64,000 nt of DNA from OCS155 cluster bacterium AG-422-J23. Its GTDB lineage: Bacteria > Actinomycetota > Acidimicrobiia > Actinomarinales > Actinomarinaceae. Within the stretch, counting starts at the first letter, position 1, and each line of letters starts with the position of its first letter. Position numbers and translations under genes: made by a program. The notes under the pieces are model-generated. The model worked only from the letters and a program-made list of their open reading frames with translations. It ran no database searches and was not told the origin of the DNA. The stretch is taken from assembly GCA_003213625.1 (NCBI GenBank), contig QCMT01000001.1:164615-228614 (forward strand), given 5' to 3'. Of the stretch, positions 46,173-54,244 are shown piece after piece.

Positions 46173-46258
46173 ATAAGTCATTACAGAAATTTGTTGCTGT
46201 TGCAATATCTGCTGGAGTTGTACTCTCAACAATTGCTTATTTTTTACTCTTACTTTGA
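46169..46258 (+). CDS. 29-residue single-helix membrane peptide, translationally coupled
   Basis: A 29-aa ORF: MNKSLQK followed by one hydrophobic helix (FVAVAISAGVVLSTIAYFLL). It begins inside the stop of the preceding ORF (ATGA) and ends 6 nt before the trmI GTG start, so it fills the gap exactly. The regular couplings argue that it is a true small gene, not a chance ORF. Function unknown. Confidence 0.5.
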   Translation: MNKSLQKFVAVAISAGVVLSTIAYFLLLL

Positions 46259-46264
46259 TACTAA

Positions 46265-47044
46265 GTGAGTCTTGATAACACTGTTGTAGTTCTTAAAAAT
46301 AATAAAAATAAACATTTAGCTGTTTTAAAAGATGATCAGGAGTTTGTATCGCAAAACGGTGTAATAAAATTTAATGATATAAAAGAATTACCCTCCCTTG
46401 TAACTTCTTCTAATAACCATGAATATCATGTATATGTTCCATCATTCGAAGAGTTTATTTTACTTATGAAACGTGGGCCACAGATTATATATCCAAAAGA
46501 TATTGGATCAATATTGATCGCTGGCAACATAAATAAGAATTCTAATATATTAGAAATTGGTACTGGTTCTGGAGCTTTAACACTTTATTTAAATTTAATT
46601 CTAGATAAAGAAAGCCAACTGTTTACCTTAGATGAAAGTAAAAGGAATCAAAGGAGAGCACAAAAAACAATTGAACGATTCTTAACTTCATCAAAAATCA
46701 ATAATAATTTCTTAAAAGTAAATTTTATAAATACTAATTTATCAAATTTTTCTTTTAAAGATATTGCAGATGAAATAGACACTATAATCACTGATATTCC
46801 TGAACCTTGGGAGTTTTTTATGAAAAACAAAATCGAAAAGAATTTAAATTGGGTATCTTATTTGCCATCAATTACACAAGTAGAGAAAATTGTTATCAAA
46901 CTCCATGAACATAATTTTATAAACATCAAAATCATGGAAACTTTGAATCGTGAATGGATTGTGGATAAAAAAATTGTAAGACCAAAAAATGAAATGGTAG
47001 GTCATACAGGATTTGTAGTAAGTGCTAGGTTTTTGTCTAACTAG
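46265..47044 (+). CDS. trmI: tRNA (adenine-58-N1)-methyltransferase TrmI
   Basis: TrmI makes m1A58 in tRNA using SAM. The 259-aa protein has an N-terminal domain ending in KRGPQIIYPKDIGSILI, the SAM-binding motif ILEIGTGSGALTLYL (typical of TrmI), and the catalytic-region DIITDIPEPWEFF (family DMPEPW). The start is GTG 46265. In other Actinobacteria trmI is followed by the proteasomal ATPase (arc/mpa) and dop-pup-prcBA-pafA; here a ferredoxin and pafB follow. It overlaps the ferredoxin end by 8 nt. Confidence 0.93.
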   Translation: MSLDNTVVVLKNNKNKHLAVLKDDQEFVSQNGVIKFNDIKELPSLVTSSNNHEYHVYVPSFEEFILLMKRGPQIIYPKDIGSILIAGNINKNSNILEIGTGSGALTLYLNLILDKESQLFTLDESKRNQRRAQKTIERFLTSSKINNNFLKVNFINTNLSNFSFKDIADEIDTIITDIPEPWEFFMKNKIEKNLNWVSYLPSITQVEKIVIKLHEHNFINIKIMETLNREWIVDKKIVRPKNEMVGHTGFVVSARFLSN

Positions 47045-47285
47045 GCTCGATCATTATGCATTCACCAGGGCACTCTTCTGCCGACTCTATAACAGCTTCC
47101 TCTTGTCCTTTTGGTACAACAGCTAAGCCTTCAGCACCCCCAACATTCCCATCTTCCTCTGAGAAAATTTTGTCACCTTCTTTAACATAAAATAGTCCAT
47201 CATCTTTACCAACAAAAACGTCAGGACATATTTCTTCACAAAGGCCATCACCAGTACATAGGTCTTGATCAATCCATACTTTCAT
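47037..47285 (-). CDS. Single-cluster ferredoxin with an Asp in the cysteine motif
   Basis: An 82-aa, highly acidic ferredoxin. The cluster motif is Cys10-x2-Asp13-x2-Cys16-x3-Cys20-Pro and a distal Cys72-Pro (with Cys76), so the usual second cysteine is Asp13, as in Pyrococcus ferredoxin where Asp ligates a [4Fe-4S] or the site is [3Fe-4S]. An insertion rich in Gly and Glu lies between the motifs. It is on the opposite strand to trmI and pafB, with a 90-nt gap to the divergent pafB that must contain promoters for both. Confidence 0.88.
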   Translation of the reverse strand: MKVWIDQDLCTGDGLCEEICPDVFVGKDDGLFYVKEGDKIFSEEDGNVGGAEGLAVVPKGQEEAVIESAEECPGECIMIEPS

Positions 47286-47375
47286 ATATTCAATAATACA
47301 TTAATTTTGCTATATACAAATACAAGAGTAAAAAAATAATATACAGAATTAAATAAAATAAGAATAGGAAAACCT

Positions 47376-48206
47376 ATGAAGAATGTGTTTAAAAGATGTC
47401 TTAAATTATTAACTTTATTCTCTATAAATAATGAAAATTTAACAACAAATTTTATTAAAGACAATGTAATTGAATACAGAGAATTAAGTGAATCTGCTTT
47501 TAAAAGATCATTTGAAAGAGATAAAGCTTTATTAAAGGACATGGGTTTTTTACTAGATTTTGAAAATGATAAATGGAAAATTAACGATGGCTATAAATTA
47601 TCGGGCACCCAGATATTTGATGATATAAAAAATAACGAATCCATCAACATTGATGATTTTATAAATACTTATCAATTAATAAAACAGTTTTTTAAATCAG
47701 ATTATGAATTTAACAGCAGAAATATAAATATATCAAAAATAACTCAAGCTATAAATGAAAAAAGAAGAGTTTCGTTCAAATATAAAAGTTCTTTAAGAAA
47801 AGTATATCCTCTTGGTTTAAAACAATATGACAACCAATGGTATGTAGGAGCAAATGAACAGTCAAAGTTTAAGACATTTAAAATTGACAACATAGATGAT
47901 CTAAAACTTGGTACTAAATCTGACTTACATGATATCGAGTTAAAAACAATTAATTTTTCATGGGAAGAAAGTATTCAACCAATTTTCATTATTTTATCAA
48001 TATTAAAGGATCATTATATTGTTCAAAAAAATAGTTTTAAACATTCGTTAATTAAAAGCAATGACGAAGGAAATAAAATAAATATTGAAATTTCAACATA
48101 TGATATTCAAAAATTAATCGTTTTTATTTTAATCACAGACGCAAAAATAATACAAATGAGTAGTAACGACAAAAAAAGGTTTTTGGAGTATTTAGATGAA
48201 AAATAA
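47376..48206 (+). CDS. pafB: WYL-domain transcriptional regulator PafB-like
   Basis: A 276-aa regulator with an N-terminal winged-helix region (residues about 1-70) and a WYL domain (about 120-200, with RRVSFKYKS and QWYVGANEQ). In mycobacteria PafB and PafC act as a pair that activates DNA-damage genes independently of LexA. pafB and pafC overlap by 11 nt, and the pair precedes tatA-tatC-helY, exactly as in Mycobacterium and Streptomyces. The AGGA at about 47366 supports the ATG at 47376. Confidence 0.85.
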   Translation: MKNVFKRCLKLLTLFSINNENLTTNFIKDNVIEYRELSESAFKRSFERDKALLKDMGFLLDFENDKWKINDGYKLSGTQIFDDIKNNESINIDDFINTYQLIKQFFKSDYEFNSRNINISKITQAINEKRRVSFKYKSSLRKVYPLGLKQYDNQWYVGANEQSKFKTFKIDNIDDLKLGTKSDLHDIELKTINFSWEESIQPIFIILSILKDHYIVQKNSFKHSLIKSNDEGNKINIEISTYDIQKLIVFILITDAKIIQMSSNDKKRFLEYLDEK

Positions 48207-49050
48207 ATTACAACTACAAGATTTTACATTCTTCATCAATATTTTAAAAGATAGTAACAAATGGAATATTGATGATTTAACTAAAAAGCTTGGCAAAGAT
48301 ATTGAAACAATTGTTTATATGCTTAATATTATGTCCGAGGTTTATTCAGTTAATGGTGAAAATTTTATCGATTTTGAGATTGATTCGTCTGAAAATGTTA
48401 TTTTTTTTGAATATTCACCAACATTTAAAGAATTGAATACAATTACCGATTTTGAATTGTTTAAAATCTATAATTTACTGAAAAGTAACCAAAATCTTAA
48501 TATTCAAAACATAAATAAAAAAGATTACAATAATTTTTTAAAAATCCTTGATATGTATTTTGATGAAAAGTCAAAAATAGAATTTGAAGATAACCTTTCA
48601 ATACATTTACTAACAGATATAAATATAGAATATCTAAAAATCGGATACGATGATCCTAAATCATACTCTATTAAACCTATTTCCATTTCAAACAATCAAG
48701 ATGGAAATGTTTTAGAAGCTATTGATTTAATTGATAACAAAGTTAAAACTTTTTTAATTAATAGAATAATTGAGGTTAATGAATTAAATCTCATAAGTTC
48801 AAGTAATAAAGAAAAAATCAATTCGATAGAAGTAAAATTTAAATACAAAAACGAAAATTTTTCAAATAAGTTAGATAAAGATAATACCTTTTTTAAAGAT
48901 GGATTGTGTATTTACACATTTAGAGACTTTAATGTAGCATTAGAGTTTTTCTTTGAGCATTTTCAAGAACTACAAATTGTTTCACCAAATAAATTAAAAA
49001 TTGAATTCAACAAAAGAATTAATAATTTAGTAGATATGATAAATTTATGA
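48196..49050 (+). CDS. pafC: WYL-domain regulator PafC-like
   Basis: A 284-aa partner of PafB. It has an N-terminal DNA-binding-like region (DLTKKLGKDIETIVYMLNIM) and a degenerate WYL-type domain in which the WYL residues themselves are not obvious (EYLKIGYDDPKSYSIKPISI). It overlaps pafB by 11 nt and tatA by 4 nt. PafC is normally the less conserved half. Sequence identity is low, so the call depends on position and length. Confidence 0.78.
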   Translation: MKNKLQLQDFTFFINILKDSNKWNIDDLTKKLGKDIETIVYMLNIMSEVYSVNGENFIDFEIDSSENVIFFEYSPTFKELNTITDFELFKIYNLLKSNQNLNIQNINKKDYNNFLKILDMYFDEKSKIEFEDNLSIHLLTDINIEYLKIGYDDPKSYSIKPISISNNQDGNVLEAIDLIDNKVKTFLINRIIEVNELNLISSSNKEKINSIEVKFKYKNENFSNKLDKDNTFFKDGLCIYTFRDFNVALEFFFEHFQELQIVSPNKLKIEFNKRINNLVDMINL

Positions 49051-49223
49051 GTCTTACTGAACTTTTGATTATATTATTTATTTCCTTGGGGATAGTTGAT
49101 AAAAAACGTATAAAAAAACTTATGGACACATTTCAGAATTTCAACGAAGGACCAACTCGAAAAGTAATTGGTGATTCTAGCTTAAATCAAAAATGGGAAT
49201 GGATAGAGAACGAAGAAGAATGA
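49047..49223 (+). CDS. tatA: TatA-like twin-arginine translocase subunit, minimal and divergent
   Basis: A 58-aa ORF immediately 5' of tatC and overlapping pafC and tatC by 4 nt each (ATGA). It has a short N-terminal membrane helix (ELLIILFISLGI) followed by an amphipathic basic region (DKKRIKKLMDTFQNF) and an acidic C-terminus, matching the TatA layout. The FG hinge after the helix that is usual in TatA is not present (LGIVDKKRI instead). Position between pafC and tatC is the standard actinobacterial location for tatA. Confidence 0.72.
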   Translation: MSLTELLIILFISLGIVDKKRIKKLMDTFQNFNEGPTRKVIGDSSLNQKWEWIENEEE

Positions 49224-49918
49224 AGAAACCTTTTTTTGATCACCTGAAAGAACTAAATACTAGAATCTTATTTTCTCTGTTATTAATTCTTATATTTGGA
49301 ATTTATGTTTATGTTGAGTATCACTTCTTTGTTGAAATTCTCAATAAACCATTAATTGATGCTGGATACGATCAGTCAAATATATTTGCACTAACTATTT
49401 ATGAAGGGTTTCAAGTAAAAATTACAAATGTCTTTTTAATTTCACTAATTTTATTACTTCCACTTACCTTGTTAAATCTTGGCGTTTTTCTAAAACCCGC
49501 ATTAGTAGATTTATCATGGCTATCCTTTATTTTTTACAATATATTTTTTACTATTTTTTACTATTTAGGAATATACACAGCATTGAATCTTGGTTCATAT
49601 GGCATTGAATTTCTACTTTCATTTAATGAAAATGAAGTCATTCTGAGATCGCAAAATTATTATCAATTCATTACAAGAGTTGCTCTTTTATTTGCAATTA
49701 CTTTTCAGCTTCCTCTTGTTACATTATTTCTTTTAAATAAAAGATTATTAAATATTCAATTACTTACAGAAAACAGAGCTGAATTATTTATATTCATATT
49801 AATAATTTCTGCAATTGTTACACCCACAGGTGATCCCGTTAGTTTGTTTGTTTTCACGATACCTTTATATGTACTCATGGAAATTACTATTTTTATACAT
49901 AAAAAAAGTTCAAAGTGA
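49220..49918 (+). CDS. tatC: Sec-independent (Tat) translocase subunit TatC
   Basis: TatC recognises twin-arginine signal peptides. The 232-aa protein has six membrane helices and begins with the family start KKPFFDHLKELNTRILFS. I chose ATG 49220 because it forms an ATGA overlap with tatA and starts at the family N-terminus; an ATG at 49193 would only add nine polar residues. It ends with the GTGA overlap to helY. The FTIPLYVLMEITIFI end is typical for TatC. Confidence 0.93.
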   Translation: MKKPFFDHLKELNTRILFSLLLILIFGIYVYVEYHFFVEILNKPLIDAGYDQSNIFALTIYEGFQVKITNVFLISLILLLPLTLLNLGVFLKPALVDLSWLSFIFYNIFFTIFYYLGIYTALNLGSYGIEFLLSFNENEVILRSQNYYQFITRVALLFAITFQLPLVTLFLLNKRLLNIQLLTENRAELFIFILIISAIVTPTGDPVSLFVFTIPLYVLMEITIFIHKKSSK

Positions 49919-51780
49919 AATTTGAACTTGATAATTTTCAAAAACAAGCAATCAAATCATTATTAGATGGGCTGAATGTTTTAGTTACAGCTCCAACAGG
50001 TTCTGGTAAAACATTAATTGCAGAAAAAGGCATTGAAAAATACATTGAAGATGGAAAAAAGGTAATCTATACGACGCCAATCAAAGCATTATCTAATCAA
50101 AAATTTAATGATTTTCAAAATGAAGGAATTGACACGGGCTTATTAACAGGAGATAGAAATGAAAACCCTAACGCTAATTTAATAATTGCAACTACTGAGA
50201 TTTTAAGAAATATGATATTTTCTGAGGACGAACGTATAAATGAAATTGGTTTAGTAATTTTAGATGAAGTTCATTATCTAGCAGACAAAGAAAGGGGTGC
50301 GACTTGGGAAGAAATTATCATTCATTTACCCAAAAAAATAAAAATTCTTGGTTTATCGGCAACAATAGGTAATGAGAACGAGTTTTTAAGTTGGATTGTT
50401 TCACAAAGAGGTCCAACCGATTTGATAAAATCAAACATAAGACCTGTTCCTCTAGAAATTTCATTAGTTACTGCATCACAGAATGATGATCAAATAACAA
50501 CAATCAAATCAACAAAAGATAAAAAAAATAAACGAATTTTTCAATTTGACAAAAAATATAGAAAATTTAAAAAACCAACACTTTCAAACCAATTAGAATT
50601 CATATCTTTAAAGAATTCAACACCCTCGATATTTTTCTTTTTTTCAAGGGATAAGGTTGAAAGCAAAGCTAGACATGCATCAAACTTAATTGGAAAAAAA
50701 ACTGACAACCATGACTTAAAAGTGTTATTTGATTCTGTGTTTGGGGATCTAACAAGTGAAGAATTTAATCTATTAAATTTAGATGAACTTTTTTGGATGT
50801 GGTCAAGAAGAATTGGTTATCACCATGCTGGACTAGCACCAATTGTCAAAGAATTTGTAGAACATTTATTTATTAATAGATATATTGATATTTTATTTGC
50901 TACTGAGACACTTTCTTTAGGAATAAATATGCCAGCTAAATCAATTATGATTGACTCATCTTTTAAATATGACGGTATAAGAACTAGATTGATTTCAAAG
51001 TCAGAATTTTTACAATTAACTGGCCGAGCAGGAAGAAGAGGTATAGATAATAAGGGCTTTGCTTTTATTAATTACGACAGGAGGATTGAAAATAATTGGT
51101 TTAATGATTTATTTAATTTAAAGCCAAATAAATTGATTTCTTCATATTCAAATTCATATGGATCTGTATTAAATCTTAAAAATAAATATGGTGAACATGA
51201 AGGATTAGAGATGATAAAAAAAAGTTTTTATTCTTATCAAAACAAAATTAATGATCAATCATTAGAAAAAAATTTTAGAGCAAAAATTTCAGTTTTGAAT
51301 GATCTTGGTTATTTTACAGAATCAAAAAAAAATAAACTCCTAACTGAAACTTATCGTGATAGTTTTCTAATTGGGATAGAGTTGTTGGATAAACTAGATG
51401 ATATTGAATTTTGTCTAATGTTTTTAGCTTCCGGTATTTCAAATCAAAAGTATGAAATACCAATTCACGAAAAGCAAAGTAAATTGTTAAGTAAATTTTT
51501 GATTACTCAAGAAACGGTCAACATACTTGAAAGTAAGTACAATATTAAAAATAAGACTAAGTTAGATGTTTCATGGTTTAGTATTTTTAGTGAATACATA
51601 AAATCAAATAATATCGAATATACAATTACCAAATTTAATATTACGTTAGGAGATTTTATAAAGGCATCAAGAGAAGCAGCAGAAATATCACAGAAAGTTT
51701 CATTAATTTATGGAAATGAAAATTTTGATTTTATTTCAGATAAATTTAGAAATAATATTATTCAAAAATCGATGTTGTGA
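49915..51780 (+). CDS. helY: Ski2-like DEVH-box RNA helicase HelY (short form)
   Basis: A superfamily 2 helicase related to Mtr4/Ski2, presumed to act in RNA metabolism. The 621-aa protein has motif I APTGSGKTLIAE, motif II DEVHYLADKERG (DEVH), motif III LGLSATIG, motif V and VI (ATETLSLGINMPAKS, QLTGRAGRRGID). Actinobacterial HelY is about 900 aa; this one is much shorter at the C-terminus, with only a reduced helical region after the core. It sits in the conserved tatC-helY arrangement. The start is GTG 49915, coupled to tatC. Confidence 0.92.
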   Translation: MKFELDNFQKQAIKSLLDGLNVLVTAPTGSGKTLIAEKGIEKYIEDGKKVIYTTPIKALSNQKFNDFQNEGIDTGLLTGDRNENPNANLIIATTEILRNMIFSEDERINEIGLVILDEVHYLADKERGATWEEIIIHLPKKIKILGLSATIGNENEFLSWIVSQRGPTDLIKSNIRPVPLEISLVTASQNDDQITTIKSTKDKKNKRIFQFDKKYRKFKKPTLSNQLEFISLKNSTPSIFFFFSRDKVESKARHASNLIGKKTDNHDLKVLFDSVFGDLTSEEFNLLNLDELFWMWSRRIGYHHAGLAPIVKEFVEHLFINRYIDILFATETLSLGINMPAKSIMIDSSFKYDGIRTRLISKSEFLQLTGRAGRRGIDNKGFAFINYDRRIENNWFNDLFNLKPNKLISSYSNSYGSVLNLKNKYGEHEGLEMIKKSFYSYQNKINDQSLEKNFRAKISVLNDLGYFTESKKNKLLTETYRDSFLIGIELLDKLDDIEFCLMFLASGISNQKYEIPIHEKQSKLLSKFLITQETVNILESKYNIKNKTKLDVSWFSIFSEYIKSNNIEYTITKFNITLGDFIKASREAAEISQKVSLIYGNENFDFISDKFRNNIIQKSML

Positions 51781-52649
51781 AAAAAATAGTAGTAATCCAT
51801 AATAAAAATTCCAGAGGTAAAAAACTAACGCGTCTAGATTTGCAAAAGATTTTTGATAAAAATCAATTAAATTGTGATATTTATCAAACAAAGCAATCTA
51901 AAGAAGTAGAAGTAATTATTAAAAAATATATTGACGATGAGGTTATTTTTTGTGCTGTTGGAGGTGATGGAACGCTTAGTAATTTGATCGACGTTCTTTT
52001 AAAGAACAATATAGCTAATCCTGAAGTTGCATGCCTTCCTTCGGGTAGTGGTTCGGATTTTATGAGAACTTTTGCTTTTCCAAAAACCATCAATGAAGGC
52101 GTAGAAAGACTTAAATCGAACCAAGATTATAAAATAGATGTTGCATACATAAAATCAGAAAATAAATCCAGACATTTTGTAAATGTACTGAATTTTGGTT
52201 TTTTAGCTGACACAGTTAAAACTAGCGAGGCACTCCCAAGAGTTTTTAAAAGATTTAGATATCCAATTAGTTTTTGGGTTAAATTGCTTCCAGCAAAGAG
52301 TGACACATTTGAAATCAACAACGATTCCTATGAATTTAGAGATATCGCCTTTAATATTTCAATTTGTAATGGACAATACTTTGGTGGTGGTTGGAACATT
52401 TCTCCTAAATCAAGCTTGCAAGATGGATTGTTAAATACTCAAATATTTAAAGTTACAAAGGCTAAAGCTATGAAATTATTCTTTCTAGCAAAGAAAGGCC
52501 TACATTTAACGGATCCCGATGTGATATTGAAAAGAATGAATAAAATTTCTCTAAAATCTAGAAGTCCCATTGAAGTTGATGGTGATTATTTTGATCATGG
52601 TCCTGCTGAGATTATTGTTAAAAAACAAGCTATACTTCTAAAAATTTAG
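51777..52649 (+). CDS. YegS/DagK-type diacylglycerol or lipid kinase
   Basis: A 290-aa protein of the DAGK catalytic family. It starts with VVIHNKNSRGKKL, then carries the GGDGTLSNLIDVL motif (ATP/Mg site), the SGSGSDFMRTF loop and a C-terminal lipid-binding beta sandwich with SPIEVDGDYF. Substrates of relatives are diacylglycerol, undecaprenol or ceramides; here the exact lipid is unknown. It overlaps helY by 4 nt (start GTG). Confidence 0.88.
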   Translation: MKKIVVIHNKNSRGKKLTRLDLQKIFDKNQLNCDIYQTKQSKEVEVIIKKYIDDEVIFCAVGGDGTLSNLIDVLLKNNIANPEVACLPSGSGSDFMRTFAFPKTINEGVERLKSNQDYKIDVAYIKSENKSRHFVNVLNFGFLADTVKTSEALPRVFKRFRYPISFWVKLLPAKSDTFEINNDSYEFRDIAFNISICNGQYFGGGWNISPKSSLQDGLLNTQIFKVTKAKAMKLFFLAKKGLHLTDPDVILKRMNKISLKSRSPIEVDGDYFDHGPAEIIVKKQAILLKI

Positions 52650-52679
52650 TATTATTCTTACAGAAATTTAAGGACAATT

Positions 52680-53039
52680 ATGGCAGAAAAAGAGATCGAA
52701 GAGATAGAAGAACCTACTATGGAGGACCTTGAGGAAGATTTAGATGAATCTGAAGCTCCTCAAGAAGAAGAAGAGAAAGAAGAAGTAGAAACAGAATCTT
52801 TAGAAGCTAGGGTAGAAACAGAGAAAAAAAAGGCTGTTGATGACAATGATGAAGCAGAAGGATCATTCATGTCCGTTGATGCTGCTGAAAAAAGGAATGT
52901 TAAAAGCTCAGATCTAAAATTAGACGAATCTGTAGAAGATATTCAAGAAGATGAATTTACATGTTCTATTTGTTTCTTGGTACTTAAAAATACACAGTTA
53001 GCTAAACCACGGGCAAAGGTTTGTCACGACTGTGCATGA
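52680..53039 (+). CDS. DUF4193-family actinobacterial zinc-ribbon protein with long acidic region
   Basis: A 119-aa protein. The C-terminus DEFTCSICFLVLKNTQLA followed by VCHDCA matches the actinobacterial DUF4193 family, with two CxxC pairs (CSIC and CHDC) likely binding zinc. The first 100 residues are extremely acidic (Glu/Asp-rich), much longer than I expect for the domain. The function is not known; family members are nearly universal in Actinobacteria. An AAGGA Shine-Dalgarno lies 8-12 nt upstream. It overlaps the GNAT gene by 8 nt. Confidence 0.85.
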   Translation: MAEKEIEEIEEPTMEDLEEDLDESEAPQEEEEKEEVETESLEARVETEKKKAVDDNDEAEGSFMSVDAAEKRNVKSSDLKLDESVEDIQEDEFTCSICFLVLKNTQLAKPRAKVCHDCA

Positions 53040-53496
53040 AAAAAAATTTCAAGATTTTGGAATAGATTTTGAAATAGAGCAACAAGAATACTCACCAGCT
53101 GCACTTCAAAATTTATTTAACAAAGAAATACAAAATATTGATAGTGTTTTGTTTGATTATTATCAAAAAATATCAGAAAACTTTGATTCGTACTATTTTG
53201 TTTTAAAAACTTTACAAAAGGGCAATTCAGATATTGTTGGCTATGCAAGAATCATAGAGGCTGATTTTTATTGGAATGTGTATGAATTGTTTATTAAAGA
53301 TAATTTTAGAGAACTTGGTTTAGGTACAAAACTTTTTGAATACATTGCTGATAATGCAAATATGAAAAATTTGGAAGTTAGATCATTTGCCTTACCAAGT
53401 GATAGACAAGCAAAAAATTTTTATGAAAGTAATGCAATTACAGCGAAAGTTTTAATAATGGAAAAGAAACGTGAAAATAATCGCTACAGACCTTGA
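53032..53496 (+). CDS. GNAT-family N-acetyltransferase
   Basis: A 154-aa acetyltransferase-like protein of the GNAT fold: a central strand-turn-helix with ELFIKDNFRELGLGTKLFEYI (acetyl-CoA-binding R/Q-x-x-G-x-G/A-like LGLGT) and the end FYESNAITAK. The acceptor is not predictable. The start is GTG 53032, overlapping DUF4193; the HAD phosphatase starts at 53471 inside its 3' end, so the three genes are coupled. Confidence 0.82.
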   Translation: MHEKKFQDFGIDFEIEQQEYSPAALQNLFNKEIQNIDSVLFDYYQKISENFDSYYFVLKTLQKGNSDIVGYARIIEADFYWNVYELFIKDNFRELGLGTKLFEYIADNANMKNLEVRSFALPSDRQAKNFYESNAITAKVLIMEKKRENNRYRP

Positions 53497-54244
53497 TGGA
53501 ACTATTTATCTTCAATCAAAGATTATTTCTGGAGTAAAAGATTCTATTCACGAAGCTAAAAATAATAACTTTAAATTTATTTTTATAACAAACAACAGTT
53601 CAGAGACTCCTTATCAAATAAAAAATAAATTAGAAAATATGCTTTCTGATGAAATAAATCTTAATGATATTGTCAGCCCTTTTGTAATTTTAAGAGACTA
53701 TCTAAAGAATTTAGATAAAAAAATTTATGTTCATGGTTCATACAATTTACAAAAATATGTAAAGACGATTACAACTGAACTCTTTCCAATTGATAAATCA
53801 GAAATTATCCTCATTGGAAGAACAGATTCATTTTCTCGATATGATGTCGAAAGCATTGCTGATGCTTTTCATAAAGGCGTTGATGTTATTGCTATGAATA
53901 AAGACCTTACCTTTCCAATTAACGATCATGAATTTAAAGATGGTAATGGTGCGATAGTACGAGAAATTGAAAACTTAGTTGGATCAAGTATTAATTCTTT
54001 TGGAAAACCAGATTCCTATTATTCAGAGTATTTATTGAAACAATTCCCTAAGATTTTTGCTGTTATTGGAGATAGGGTTGATACGGATGTATTACTTGCA
54101 AAAGAGATAGATTCAAAATCTTATCTTGTTGACTCTTCAATAAAAAACTATTTGGATGAAGATATTTCAGATTTTAAGTTCGATACTTTTTCAGAGAGTG
54201 TATCTTTTATAATTGAAAATTCTAAGAACCAAATATCCAATTAA
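53471..54244 (+). CDS. HAD-IIA (NagD/PGP-like) phosphatase
   Basis: A 257-aa HAD hydrolase of the NagD-like subclass. The DxD motif is ATDLDGTIYL, motif II is FITNNSSETP, and motifs III/IV are GKPDSYYSEYL and IGDRVDTDVLLAKE. It is predicted to hydrolyse small phosphates such as phosphoglycolate or sugar phosphates. In mycobacteria a NagD-like phosphatase (Rv1692 type) lies in this same neighbourhood upstream of nadK and pyrG. The start is GTG 53471. The 3' end overlaps the rhomboid gene (opposite strand) by 54 nt. Confidence 0.9.
   Translation: MKIIATDLDGTIYLQSKIISGVKDSIHEAKNNNFKFIFITNNSSETPYQIKNKLENMLSDEINLNDIVSPFVILRDYLKNLDKKIYVHGSYNLQKYVKTITTELFPIDKSEIILIGRTDSFSRYDVESIADAFHKGVDVIAMNKDLTFPINDHEFKDGNGAIVREIENLVGSSINSFGKPDSYYSEYLLKQFPKIFAVIGDRVDTDVLLAKEIDSKSYLVDSSIKNYLDEDISDFKFDTFSESVSFIIENSKNQISN

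Noticed and set aside
43135-46258. Possible defence or phage island (unknown membrane proteins plus a holin-like protein)
   Set aside because: No nuclease, toxin, integrase, repeats or composition shift is visible, and the flanks are housekeeping genes.
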